Part shown: positions 12,101-23,828 of the stretch, in pieces
How the letters are laid out: each line of letters begins with the position of its first letter
Numbering within the stretch: position 1 is the first letter of the stretch
Assembly (NCBI GenBank): GCA_011316305.1
Contig: SAUG01000045.1
Location: forward strand, 1-64,000
Length of the DNA stretch: 64,000 bases
Source of the DNA: Rusavskia elegans
Lineage: Eukaryota; Ascomycota; Lecanoromycetes; Teloschistales; Teloschistaceae
Direction of reading: 5' to 3'
Made by a program: the position numbers and the translations under genes
Notes under the pieces: model-generated
What the model was told of the DNA's origin: nothing
The model's database searches: none
The model's input: only the letters and a program-made list of their open reading frames with translations

Positions 12101-13145
12101 CAATCCGGCACAAGCGGTGGGTATGGTTGGCGCCTTATGAGAGAGCGGTGATCTGGAGCAGCAAGCAGCCAGCGAGTGGGTCGGCCTTGATGGGCAAAGG
12201 CGGCCGCAAACGTAAAGCATCACGCCCGCCATAAGTTTATTTCCATGCTAACGTACGAACACAGTCACCATTCAATCGGTGCTTGACGTGAGAGACGACA
12301 CGCCGATGCCCGGCATGGGGTCCGCGTTCGGCCGGTCGATCCTGATCCTGACGCCGCAAAGGGCACTCAAATTCACGGCGCCGAGTCAAGAACGGCATTA
12401 CATCTGGCTGGCAGCGCTGTCATTCCTCAGTCATTCGACACCGGGGATGGATGATCTGGCAGCGATACCGCCGCTGCCTCCGGCGGAGTTGCAGCCCCCT
12501 TTCTCGGCGGGTGGTGGAAGCGGGCGCCGCTCTCCGCGCGATTCGCTGCGGGTGGCCAAGGGGACAGACAGACCTGCTCTGCACGGTCGAGTTCTCACGG
12601 CACCGGTAGCGAAGGGTGCCAGCAAGGCCAAGAGGGTGGAAGGATTCGGGTACGACGGAGCGAACGAGTCGATGTCGGACGCGGCCGAGCCACCACAAAT
12701 CCCACGAGTATCTGCACATAATCGCAAGCGGAGCAACACAGGGCCACGGCCGAGCTTGCAGAGTGCCTTTTACAGCTTCCCCAGCAACATGGGAGGGCCG
12801 TCATCACGCAACGTCAAACAGGCGGCCGGAGCGGATCTTGCGATGTCAGCCAGTCGTGAGTACGCAGGGAACAGCAGCGGACCGTCGACGACGACCAGAC
12901 GGCAGGCGGAGACAGTGACGGTGGAGCGGGAAGCAGTGCGGAACGATTTCTTCGACGCGGTCGGCACCGTTCGAATGGAAGCGTTTGTGGACAAGCGCTC
13001 GGATGCCGGGCCCGGACAGACGCGGCGCCGGAATAGCTTTCGCACTCGGCAGGGACGCAAGAAAGACATGAGCTACTGGGGGATCCAAGGCGAAGGAAGT
13101 AATGCGTCGACATGGAGGGTGGAAGACCCCTTCCGAGGGTTGTAG
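9103..13145 (+). CDS. apsA: ApsA/Num1-type cortical protein with coiled coil and PH domain
   Basis: Exons are 9103..12211 and 12265..13145; the 53-nt intron (GTAAAG, branch GCTAAC, acceptor ACACAG) lies inside the PH domain and splicing yields GRKLTIQSVLDV as expected. The product is 1329 residues. The first ATG in the frame is at 9103; upstream reading begins only from TTG. An N-terminal coiled coil spans roughly residues 87-236. A long disordered middle follows, then a Mcp5/Num1-type PH domain at about 957-1087 (MVGEWLWKYVRKRKSFG, HKRWVWLAPYERAVIWSS, SILILTPQRALKF, HYIWLAALSFLSH). Family members sit at the cell cortex, bind phosphoinositide through this PH domain, and anchor dynein and mitochondria for nuclear migration. 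It is somewhat shorter than the best-known members and lacks their obvious long central repeats. Five short QT motifs in the middle part may bind dynein light chain (see findings). Confidence 0.9.
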
Positions 13146-14379
13146 GTCATCATTTCGGCATCAGCGAGGGCGTCGACATTTGCTTGAAGAGGTGCATGAT
13201 TGTGGTGTTCGGGGAAGAGAGAAAGGATGGCACCTTTTGCCTCGTTCGGTCTGGGGATGTACTGAGTACTTTGGTGTATGGGCGTGGGATTTGCAGCGAG
13301 AGCTCCGACTCGAGGGAATGATGGGTTGAGCTGTACTTCGCTCAATGTGTCCAACCTGCATGATCGACAGCACTGTCGCAATCGGACATGTGCATGGTGG
13401 TGGGAGGAGTGTTTGATGCACGGTAAGCTTGTGTGCCCTGACTACCTTATCTCTTCCTTGGTCATCGCCAACGTCGGGAATTGCCGTAAGTAGGACAGAA
13501 GGGGTAATATAATATGGAGATAAGTGTACTCGACCGTCCGCGACTTTCTGTGCACGTCTTTGCTGACACTGCAAGCGAGTGTCGTTCAGAGAGACAACTC
13601 CAACGGTAACCTCCTACACACCTCCTAACCTCCTAACCTCCTACCCTCCTAACCTCCTAACCTCCTAACCTCCTAACCTCCTAACCTCCACACCTCCTAA
13701 CCTCCTTGGGCCCCTTTTCAATTCCGGACGAAAGAGCGACATGCATGTCATCGACCCTCCACCTTTCTTCGACCTCTCATCTCTTTCCCCGTCGCACCTG
13801 TCATCAAACAATCCATCTGTCTGCACCCGGTTTCAGCCTCGCCATCAACGCTGTCTTTCGCCCTGTAGCGCAACCATGGGAATCCTCAGCCAGCTTCGGG
13901 GATTGCTCCACTCTTTCTTTCTATCCAACGCTGGTCGAGCCGTGCCTCATCCTCCTTTCTCTCCCATTGCACACGGGAAATTTATGCGAGAGGTCAGCCA
14001 TGGCTCACCATGTTCTCGTGTCATGCAGCTGCACCACCGCTGATCGACCAATGCCTGCATTATCGTACCCGAAGCTGCATGTGATAATCCTCCTGTGGGT
14101 GTCTCGATATGTGGACAAGTTGGATTCTCATATACCAAATTCTCCCATCTGCCCTTCTTGTGGCTTGCACCTTCCGTTCTCCTTATCGCTCTGCTTCTCA
14201 ACAGTCTTTCTCAACAGTCTTTCGTTTATCATTGCCATAGCACTCTCGCTGTCAAAGCTGTCAATCCGGCTGCATTTTTTTATTAAGTAGCATTCCCCCG
14301 CCATCCTCTCTTCCATCCCTTCTCCATCCCTTTTTTTCCTCTTCGCCTTGCTTCATCAAACCCATTCACATCCTTCGCT
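13146..14379. other. Intergenic region with tandem repeat and pyrimidine-rich leader
   Basis: Apart from the repeat at 13609 this stretch holds CT-rich sequence that probably forms the leader of the secreted-protein gene at 14380. The long forward frame from 13706 is discussed under rejected items. Confidence 0.4.
13609..13707. repeat. Tandem 8-bp repeat, unit CCTCCTAA
   Basis: About a dozen near-perfect copies of CCTCCTAA with a few ACA or CC variants. It is not the fungal telomere unit (CCCTAA), and lies inside a pyrimidine-rich leader region. Copy number is likely variable between strains (inference). Confidence 0.9.
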
Positions 14380-14907
14380 ATGCTTTCTATCATCGCTGTG
14401 GCCTTCCTCTCTCTTTTTTCCACCGCCTTGGCCCACACCAAGAGCACCTCCGCCTCCAGCTCTCTCCCCCCTTATCCCACCTACTCGCCTCCCCACCCCA
14501 TCTCCAACAGCATCCTTCCAACATTTCCCACCGGTACCTCCCCTCCACCGCCTCCCTATCCCATCTCCAACAGCACCCTTCCAACATTTCCCACCGGTAC
14601 CTCCCCTCCACCGCCTCCCACTACGACATCCTCTCCCATCACAACTACCAGCACCTTCGAGTGTCCTCCTCCCGTCACCATCACTGTCACCGATAGCACT
14701 ATCGTCACCGTCACCATCACCACATCCGCCGTCGTTCCATTCCCTACCGGAACTGGCACCGGAGGCACAGCTGCGCCAACAGGCACTGCGGCGCCGAGTG
14801 ACAGTGCTGGATACTATCGAAGACCACTGGAGATGAGGGGACTGAATTACCGAGAAGGTCGACTGGGTTACAACGAGAAGAGATCCAGCTGGTGGAGTTG
14901 GTTCTAG
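14380..14907 (+). CDS. Small secreted Pro/Thr/Ser-rich protein with C-terminal aromatic tail
   Basis: A single exon of 175 residues. The N-terminus is a clear signal peptide (MLSIIAVAFLSLFSTALA). The mature part is rich in Pro, Thr and Ser, so it should be O-glycosylated and is probably a wall or extracellular protein. A 21-residue unit (PISNS-LPTFPTGTSPPPPP) occurs twice in tandem, a 63-bp duplication starting at 14497 and 14560. A Val/Thr-rich stretch follows (TITVTDSTIVTVTITT). There is no GPI signal. The C-terminus carries several basic pairs and ends EKRSSWWSWF, so a Kex2-type protease could release a heptapeptide. I do not recognise a named family. The ATG at 14380 is the only one placing a signal peptide in this frame. 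Confidence 0.7.
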   Translation: MLSIIAVAFLSLFSTALAHTKSTSASSSLPPYPTYSPPHPISNSILPTFPTGTSPPPPPYPISNSTLPTFPTGTSPPPPPTTTSSPITTTSTFECPPPVTITVTDSTIVTVTITTSAVVPFPTGTGTGGTAAPTGTAAPSDSAGYYRRPLEMRGLNYREGRLGYNEKRSSWWSWF

Positions 14908-17542
14908 CGCGTTCCATTCTCCAGAACCCGCTGCCTTCGCCGAGTTATCTCCCTTCTTGAATGGACTGAGGGTAATTACATTGGTCTTGTCAAGGGTCAT
15001 GACATGATGACGTTCCGTATGCCCATGTCGGATGTCAACTGCCCCTTTTGTTCATTTCACGTCAGTCCAAGCTCGCACGGCCGAGTACAAGGAAATTTAT
15101 AGATGGGATTTCGAGGACGGATATCTACTGGATGTAATGTATGCGAGGAGGCAGTCCTTCATCCCTTGTTGGCAAATAATCTTTTTTTTTTCATACGATG
15201 GAATTCATACTCCGTCATATTAAAAGTACTGGTAGTCACCCATGGCCATCCATTGCATTTAATCACAGTCGTCGCGGTCGAATCTGCTGATACTTCAATC
15301 AACGATGCGTATTTCGTGATATCCTCCCAAAAGTACACAGCCCGAACGATTCCATCTGAGTGGTATATATGGGCTTCGCTAGGAACGATAGTAGCAGATG
15401 ACCACCACCTACTATCGCTTTCATCAATCTCGTCGCTTCGATGACTGCTCCTCCCCCACGTCTCCTCCACCTTACCCTTCTCCTCCTTCTTTGTTTCCCT
15501 CTCTTCCCCTTCCCCTTCCCCTTCAGTACCATGGTTATGTAGCTGTCAGATAACGAGACGAGTATTAACAAGAGCGAGATCGAGAAATTGCCTCCCCTTC
15601 TTTCTTTCCTTCCTGCCCCTCCCTTCTCTATCTCCTCCCCTTTTTCTCGAAACCTGACTATATCACCCCCCTTATCGATCCTCACCCCCGCGCTTAAAAC
15701 CGTGTATTTTTTTTTGCCTGGCTATGGAGGAGGTTCTTACTAGGGAAGGGAAGGGTGAGGTTGTGGTGGGGAGAGGGGTGAGGGGTGAGAGAGGTTTAGA
15801 GTTTTTGATAGGGGTGGGGAAGAGGGGAGGGAATGATAAGGGGAGGGGGGTGAGGGGAGGGAATGATAAGTTGAAAGAGGGAAGGAGGAATAGTGGCTTG
15901 GGGGAGATATATCAAGTTCCATTGAGAGTTTGTAGCTTAGTGGATTTTGGATACCGATACCTTCATACCCATTGTTTATTTCGTCCGCCTACTTATTATT
16001 TCTTGGGAGGTACTCTACCCGAATACGAGAATCGAGGTTAAGTCCTTCTTTTTTCCCATTTATTGAAGCTGTAGCCGCGGTGATGATGTTTATCCATGGT
16101 GCGAACATGATTTATCTTTTTTTAGTTTTTTGGTTCGACGACAGGGTGTAGAGGAAGTGGATATCGGATCGGAAGTGGAAGATAGATATAGAATCAGTTG
16201 ATACTTTTCAATGCTTTGATACGGGTGTGAGATATGTGATCTGACTCGTCCGCTGGAGATCTCGTTGGATTTATATTTGTAGAATGCTGAATGCTTCGCC
16301 TCTCACGTGCTTCTCGGTCTCTTGTGCATGGGAATGCAGACCGTTACATACACTTTTAAGGAAAGTATATTTGAAATGGGAATGGCAATGCAAAGATTGG
16401 CACGTGCAAGGGATGTATACGGGTAAGTTTGTTGCTCGTGCGGCAGCTCGAGATCTGGGACTTGGAAAAGGTTATGGTATGGACTGGTATGAAGTCAAAT
16501 GATATGTGGACATCCAGTAAAGACTCTCTCTCCCTTGTTTAACTCAAGAGTTCTTAGTCTGGGCTTTGAAAAGTAAAGGGGGGTCCTGCGCGGGCAACGA
16601 GATATAAGATAAGATCCTCTTTCTTCTCTCCTTTCCCCGTCAAAATTCCTCGAACAAAAGGGCTATAAGTACCCATAGATCTTACCTACTTCGCGGTGCA
16701 AGCGATCATGATTGGGACGGAGGTATCATCATTCATCGATAGGCTTGCTTAACTCCTGGAAATGAGGGATCATAACCGGATGCAGATATTGCACTCTGGT
16801 CATTTGGAAAAGATGATTACCAGGTAATAAGTCGTTCTAAACATGCGTTTTGCAATGAAGAATTGATTGCTGGATTGTCATGTCTGCGTATGTCATATTC
16901 ACTAATTGTCTTGGACACGTGAGGATGAGGATAATCGATAAGGGATGAGCTGATACGTATCCGGAAGCCAAGTTTCTTGGGTGTAACGCCACCAATAAAG
17001 TAAAACCTAGGCTGCCCGGCTCAGCAGGGGGCGGCTAATGCAGGTACGCACCGAAAAGGGCGAGAGGTGTAATCTTGATTTTCGGGGGACGGGAGGGGAA
17101 GACCGCCCAGTCGAATGCGTGTGGAAGCAGGGTTCGAGATGGTGAACCAAGACATGAGATGATGAAGCGGGAATCGTGATCAATTGGGTAATTCTATCTG
17201 ATCGTACATCTGCTCCAACGAACAGCTCTGGAAGCAAAACATATACATCGGCCAACTGATCAACGAAACCATTCCATCCCCTTCACATTCAGGAGCTTTC
17301 CCCACAGCAGCTCAATTCCATCATGAAGAGCATCATATTACAACAGAGCCAAGCGAGCGATCACTTGCTCCTGAATTAGTCCATCCTCCAATGGTGGTGC
17401 TGCTGCTCGTCAAAAGAATCAACCGTCGAAAGAAACGCCCGGCCGCCGTATCCAGATGACCACCGATACAGGTCAAAAGGATAATGCAAATCTATTGAGC
17501 TCTCGTAGAAAAGAAAAGTCGTCAAGGTCGAGCATCGCTTTC
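14908..17542. other. Gene-poor convergent stretch with simple-sequence tracts
   Basis: It holds a CT-rich tract at about 15455-15650 with CCCCTT units, and a G/A-rich tract at 15740-15890 that contains the phrase GGGGAGGGAATGATAAG twice. Frames here are low-complexity or lack an ATG. I see no supportable gene. Confidence 0.45.
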
Positions 17543-18319
17543 TTACAAGAAGAAAGCGGCAAGACCGAGAAGACCCACCAAGCTGGCGCCGGAAGCAGCC
17601 ATCTTGGGTGCGGCACCCTCGAAGGGGGTGACTGAACCTGAACCAGGGGCACCGGTGCCAGTTGGGCCCGCTGTTCCTGCAGGAATGCTGGGGTTGGTAG
17701 GTCCGGCAGGGACAGTTGTGTTTCCGTAGATCGGAGGGCTCACTGGGGGGGAAACCGGAGGGGAAACTGGGCCGCTGCTTCCAGTGGGCACGGGAGCTGG
17801 GATGGTCTCGACTGGTGCCGGGTGGGTTTCAATTGCAGATGTTGTTGGGACGGGAGCTGGGTGGGTTTCTGGGATGGGAGCCGGGTGAGTCTCAACGGGG
17901 ACTGGGTGCGTTTCGACTGCAGATGTTGTTGGGACCACCGGGGCTTGGGAGGAGGCCGAGGGACTGAGATTCATGTTAGTGAGAGTTCATCAAGACTGCA
18001 ATCGCAGTGGGCAAACCAGGTGGAACAGTACACAACAGGGACGCTGATCACGGGGTAGGTGACAGTGCATGACGAAGGGCAAGGGAGGACCACGGTGGTA
18101 GCCTGGCAAATTCTAATTAGCAAGCGTATCTTCCCTCTGATATAGCAGAGTACCCACCGAGGTCACGGTGATGATAGAGCCACCGTGGGTGATTTGAGTC
18201 GGCTCCGGACAGAAGGTAGTGAAGGCGGTCACGAGCTTGGTGGTGTAGGAAGGCTCAGTTCCATTGGTGGTGGCAACAGCACCGGCCACGAAGGCAGCAG
18301 AGATCATGGCGGAACGCAT
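17543..18319 (-). CDS. CCG-6-like GPI-anchored cell wall protein
   Basis: Three exons: 18319..18158, 18102..18032 and 17963..17543, 217 residues. Intron 1 (55 nt) and intron 2 (68 nt, donor GTACTG, branch CACTAAC) are inferred from frame continuity. The order is: signal peptide (MRSAMISAAFVAGAVA); a domain with four Cys (TTFCPEPTQITHGG, ITVTSATTVVLPCPSSC) resembling Neurospora clock-controlled protein 6 and related wall proteins; a repeat region built from ETHPAPV/ETHPVPV and PTTSAIETHP units; PVSPPVSPPVSPP; then a small-residue site (GAAPKMAASGAS) and a hydrophobic tail (LVGLLGLAAFFL) typical of GPI attachment. It should be an O-glycosylated wall protein. The CCG-6 link is by pattern recognition, not alignment. 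Clock control cannot be seen. Confidence 0.82.
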
Positions 18320-20551
18320 TTTTCTTGTTGTTTGGGTGACTTGAATATTAAGATACTGAGGTAGTTGATGGAATTAAGGAGGCGAGGTTGAAAGACTGAG
18401 GGCGAGTATTATTAAAGAGCGTACTGTATTACTACTGTAGAACGAGTGAAATCGGTGAAGACCGGTGATGTAGCTTGAACAGAAAGTCGTGGATGAAGAA
18501 GAAAGAAAGCGAGGGATGGGAAATGATGATACTTAAGTGAATCAACACAGAACCTCCTGAATCGCGACTCTAACCAGATGCGGATCAATTGACTGCCGCT
18601 TGAACAGCGGCGGGAGCACAAAAGGGAAGCTTTGGCCGGTTGACCCCGGCTGTCTATTCGACTCGTCCAACGGTAAGCTGCGGGTTCCTGCAGCTTTGGC
18701 CGTTGATCCATGTCTAGCGTTGCAGCCGCATGGCCGACAATCAAAGTCCAGACCAGTAAAGCAGCCAGCTGTGGGTTTTATTGGATGCAATTTCGCATGT
18801 AAACGAAATGAGCTTCGTACCACCAGATACGGGCTGTAATTTCGCTCGCCGGTGAAGGAAGCACTTGGCCAACAGACCACGCGATAAGTCAGCTGTCGAC
18901 GAAGCTCTTCCATTGGACGGACACTGCACCGTCGTCACATATCAACCATCGAGGAGAGCCACTGGCTTCAACGTACGCGCTCACCACGTCGAGAGATCAG
19001 ATGCCTTTGTGTCGCAATGCAATATCCGGCCATCCAGTGTAACATATTACGGATATTCAGTTTGCTCCTGATGCCACCTGCCAAGAGGCACACCTTTGAT
19101 TCACTGATTGATTTTCCGCCGACGGAGCCTGGGCGGGGTCGCATCACTCCTTCCAGCATCTTCCTTAGCTATCTTTAGATCAAGCCCCGAAGCCTTCACC
19201 AGGTCTCTTGGCGGGCTTGCCTCGGTCTCCGTCCTTGCCCTGGCGCGCCTGGCCCCTGCTTGACACGACGACGCGACGTTTGCTGGATTTCAATCTCGAG
19301 ACCCCCATCTGGGTTTTATATCTGAGGTCGGTCTTGATCCTTGCTTAAAGTCCATCGACGAGTAAGGCTTTTGCTTGGTCTCGCGTCCTCGTCCGGTGCT
19401 GCGATCTCGAGGCTGATTCACCTTTGAGTGACAAGCTCCGTACCAGAGAGGAAGGCTCCAAGCTTGAGTCGTGTGATTCCTGGGATCCTTTGGGTCACTT
19501 GGTTCAGCGCTGAATGCTGCAATTCGTTTGTAGACTTCTTTGGTTGATAGAGGGCACCATAGATTGGTTGAAAGGTTTCGACACACGATTGACTGACCAA
19601 TCGTTATGGTGACCCTCGTTACGACTCTGCTGGAGCATCACAAGTACCTCAATAACTTGAGGAGGGTGGGAAGTAACGGGGTGAGGTTGTTTTAAGCTAC
19701 TCAACCTGTGGAATGTACCTTGGAAAGTGCGAGAACATATCGTTCAAGCTGCTGCTCCACGTCTGATTTGCAAATCCGATCCCTCCTTTCTTTTCTCGAC
19801 TCTTGCACGTCATTGTGCTATTTTCTGATGGGCGGATGATTGCGTGAATTAGACGACTTCGGCAATACTGCCATGCTTGTGAGTAGTCATTGAAGTAAGT
19901 AAAGAGATGCTACTTCAGTGGCCGTTTCCACCAGTGCCAAATGATATATACCCCGACAATTCCTGATACGCGTGAAATGGACAGCAAGAGCGAAGTTATC
20001 TCAGGTAGGGGCTAATAGAACAATGTTCACCGGCCTTGCCGAAGTCCTCGAATCCATCAGATACTGTGCTTACAGCCCACCAATTGACCCTAATGGAAAC
20101 AGATGGTATCAGAATGGCCAAATCAAGACAGTAGTATGCTACAATAATGGCAGATTCTCCACAGCTACCACAGTATATTCTTCGGTGAAGCGCTGGTAAA
20201 AGTCGCCGAAGACAAGCACTGTAGGAGAGCGAGTAAACACACAGACAGTCCGATCAGAAAGCATCAAATTGCCCCTCAAAGGTGGTGACGGACCCGGAAC
20301 ATGTCAGCAGCGCCCGCATCACCACATCAAAGATATGGATGAGCGAGTGCTGTAGCTGCCGTAAAGGTCATCTCATCAGCTCGGATATAGTTGTGTGTAG
20401 ATTGGAAGGAGTCTGAAAGCTGCGAGTAGAAGTGTGTGCGTCGGAATTGCTTCCGTACTCTGACACGCTAATCCGTCCGGTCTCCGTCGTCGTGACCTCG
20501 TATCTTGCCGGACTTGGCTCTCAGATTGCTTTTCCAGAGTACAGTCTACCA
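18320..20551. other. Divergent intergenic region between the GPI protein and SHMT genes
   Basis: Both neighbours are transcribed outward, so each promoter lies here. Open frames are short and unlike proteins. No repeats or RNA genes were recognised. Confidence 0.4.
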
Positions 20552-22361
20552 ATGTCTGCCTCACTGTGCGTCAAGCATGCCGTTCGAGCTCTTTCTTCCA
20601 AGTCTACACTTCTGCCAGCGCAATGCAGGACAATTCCCGCACAAAGATGGCAATGTCTTGGGAGGCGAGGCATGGCCTCGATGAGCTCCGATAGTCAACA
20701 TAGGGTGAGTGGCATGAGTACGATTGGGACTCATCGATGCTGATGTGCTACAAGCTTTTGTCAGCAAACCTCGAGGATGCCGATCCGGCTGTATACGACG
20801 TACTACAAAAAGTAGGCATCTGGAACGAGCAAACCCCGGAAAAAGCTGGCAATGCTTACGAAGAGACGGGTGATAGGAGAAAAGACGGCAGAAACATTTC
20901 ATAAACCTCATCCCCTCTGAAAACTTCACATCACAAGCAGTACTTGATGCCTTGGGCAGTGTTATGCAAAGTACGTCTTCAAATGCCAAAGATCAAGATG
21001 TCGGACTCACCAAAGTCAGACAAGTATTCCGAAGGCTATCCTGGAGCTCGATACTACGGAGGCAATGAACATATCGACGAAGCAGAAAGATTATGTCAGA
21101 AGAGAGCTCTGGAGACGTTTGGATTGAACGAGGAGGAATGGGGTGTCAATGTGCAACGTACGGCTTCCGTGTGATTCTCCCTGAACAACCAGCGCTGAGT
21201 AAACCAACAGCATTATCTGGGTCCCCAGCGAATCTATATGCATATTCGGCCCTTTTGAACTCCCATGATCGTATCATGGGCCTGGATCTTCCTCACGGAG
21301 GCCATCTGTCTCATGGCTATCAGACACCGACGAAAAAGATTTCTATGATATCGAAATATTTCGAGACTCTACCGTACCGTCTGGACGAGTCGACAGGGCT
21401 GATAGACTACAACAAGCTTGAAGAGCTGGCAATGCTCTACCGTCCACGTATCATCATCGCTGGAACGTCCGCATACAGCAGGCTGATTGATTATGAACGA
21501 ATGCGAAACATCGCCGACAAGGTTGGAGCATATCTGCTCAGTGACATGGCGCACATCTCGGGTCTGGTCGCTGGAGGTGTAATACCATCGCCGTTTCCCC
21601 ACTCGGATGTCATTACCACGACTACCCATAAGTCGTTACGAGGTCCACGTGGCGCCATGATCTTCTTCAGGAAAGGCGTCCGTCGCGTTGACAAGAAGGG
21701 AAACAAGGAGATGTACGATTTGGAAGGTCCTATCAATGCTTCGGTCTTCCCAGGCCATCAAGGCGGTCCGCACAACCACACGATCACCGCTCTAGCAGTT
21801 GCGCTTCAACAAGCACAAAGCAAAGAGTTCAAAGAATATCAACAGACGGTTCTTTTGAATGCAAAGGCGCTTTCCGACCGATTGGGCAAACCGAAGGACC
21901 AAGGCGGGCTCGGATACACAATCGTTAGCGGAGGTACCGACAACCATCTGGTCCTTGTCGATCTCAAAGATCGAGGCGTTGACGGTGCCCGTGTTGAGAG
22001 AGTGCTGGAGCTTGTAAGCGTTGCAAGCAACAAGAACACGGTTCCGGGGGACAAGTCGGCGATGAAACCTGGCGGACTGAGGATGGGCTCACCGGCCATG
22101 ACCACCAGGGGTCTGCAGCCTGATGACTTCGCAAGGGTGGCGGAGATTGTGGACCGCGCTGTTACTCTCACGCAACGTCTGGATAAGACTGCATTGCAAG
22201 AGTCCGAGGCGAAAGGGAGGAAGAATCCAGGCAGCGTCAAAGCCTTTTTGGAATTCCTGGGAGACGGATCTGAAGTTCCGGATATCATACAACTGAGGAG
22301 GGAGGTAGAAGAGTGGATCGGAACGTTTAGGTTACCCTGGATCAAGGAAGGTCAGCACTAG
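20552..22361 (+). CDS. Serine hydroxymethyltransferase, mitochondrial form
   Basis: Five exons: 20552..20704, 20755..20811, 20877..20970, 21020..21157 and 21211..22361, 530 residues. The four introns (50, 65, 49, 53 nt) were placed because splicing restores family blocks: [23 protein letters not shown] in the third exon, [15 protein letters not shown] across the next junction, and [14 protein letters not shown] across the last. The PLP lysine is about residue 288 in [13 protein letters not shown]. The enzyme interconverts serine plus tetrahydrofolate with glycine plus methylene-tetrahydrofolate. A basic, Ser-rich, acid-free N-terminus of about 45 residues ([19 protein letters not shown]) precedes the core and suggests mitochondrial import (inference). 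The ATG at 20552 is the only in-frame start; the upstream frame opens from GTG. Confidence 0.95.
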
Positions 22362-22712
22362 TGGAACGTTTCGCCATGGCCAGCTTGCGAAGCAGAAGGA
22401 CATTATGATCAAGCTCAACCTTGCTGTCGCTGTCAAATCATATATACCTGTCACGTCTCACAATCTCTGGTTATTTACGAGAGGATGTTTATCATGAGGT
22501 TTCGAATTCGGAAAATTAAGAAGCCAAATAGTTGTACATAGCTGCTTTGAGCTACGGGGCAACACGGGGTCTGATACTGGTCCATAGATCTGCGACCATG
22601 CACGACTGATGTTGCCTATGTAACGAAGAGAACGTTCACTGCTGTCCTTGATGTTAGCTTCGACCATATGCGCGAGTGACGCTGATAATTCGACTGCTAC
22701 GTTTGGTGTAGG

Positions 22713-23285
22713 CTACCACGGCCAATCGATGAAACAAATGTGAGGGCGAGAGATGATCACCATGCCAGTGCGCTCAGAGCATGATTCTGTGCAATCATCT
22801 AGCTTCCAATTCGTCAAGACGGGACCTCTAGAAACACTTGAGACGAAATAATATCTTGCCTCCTTTGAGAATGTTCCCCGATGTAGAATCACGCTGCCAG
22901 CCTTGAGAAGATTGATGGGCAAAAAGCTCTAAATTGGCTTAGTGTCGCTCGACTTTTAGCCGTCACTAATCTGGTCTGGGACATCGCTGGAGGTCCAGGA
23001 TGAGAGTACTGGGAAATTGGAAGTCGAGACAGGATCTGCATCTGCATATGCCGCGGGAAGATCAGGGACTCTGATTGGAGGGATCAGACCCGTATCTGTC
23101 AGCCAGAAACAGTACGTAGTATTCTCCGATGCTTCGTTTTCGTCACAAGTCATCTCCGCAAGAAGCTGCCAACGTGGAAGATCCTGGCACACTCCTGTTG
23201 GACAGCTGGGATTGAGTATAGCGTCATGAATACATGATGGTGGTAGCAGGATAAGACGGAAGCATGTTCGGGAACTTGGCAGCAT
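22713..23285 (-). CDS. Possible two-exon gene of unknown function
   Basis: A 92-codon exon (23285..23010, real ATG) can be joined to 22928..22713 by an 81-nt intron with donor GTACTC, branch CACTAAG and acceptor TTTAG. The product would have 163 residues with ten or so Cys and balanced composition (CPTGVCQDLPRWQLLAEMTC, RGPVLTNWKLDDCTESC). I do not recognise it. Without the intron the first exon alone gives 109 residues. It could be chance reading; the donor is weak. Confidence 0.3.
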
Positions 23286-23828
23286 TAAGTAGGTGCGGAT
23301 TGTTCTCAGTTGTCTCTTCCATCATGAGTCGCCGTTCATGTCCTCTTTCTCACTGCAACGCCTTTGGAGTGCTTTGCGTGGTGTGTTCCTGATTGTGGCC
23401 ATTGACGCTTGAAGGAGCTGCGGGTAAATCATTGCTCTCTGTAAAGATTTATTCGAACTTGTGTAGGTTGGGGCTCCATTGGTTCCCGAACCATGAGGTC
23501 GTCAAGGCGCTGTCCAACCGTGGCAGGCTCTTGATGGGCTTGAAGCGACATACAGTCACCTATCAGCCATGGAGATGGTGGCTCATATTAATGAGCCGTC
23601 AAGCATATACCCATTGTTAGGGTATATCGTTCATGGTGATAAGAGCTCTGGATGATGGGGAATCCTTTTCTCTGTTTAATTGCATATGAGATCTTATTTT
23701 GGAAAGGCTATTTTTCGATTTGGCATATGCCATTCTACTTGTCTGCCATGCGTTCGACATCTTTCTACAGCACACCAGGATCTTTCAGGCCTCCTGTCTC
23801 ACATATGTACTGATTTGTACACATTCAG

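Noticed and set aside
13609..13707. Telomere-like array
   Set aside because: The unit is CCTCCTAA, not CCCTAA, and the array is internal with genes on both sides.
13706..14290. 194-codon forward frame in the pyrimidine-rich leader
   Set aside because: Low-complexity Ser/Leu/His/Pro composition from a CT-rich tract, no ATG at the frame start, no motif.
15159..15470. 104-codon minus-strand frame with fairly balanced composition
   Set aside because: Opens from GTG beside a CT-rich tract; no ATG exon or motif found.
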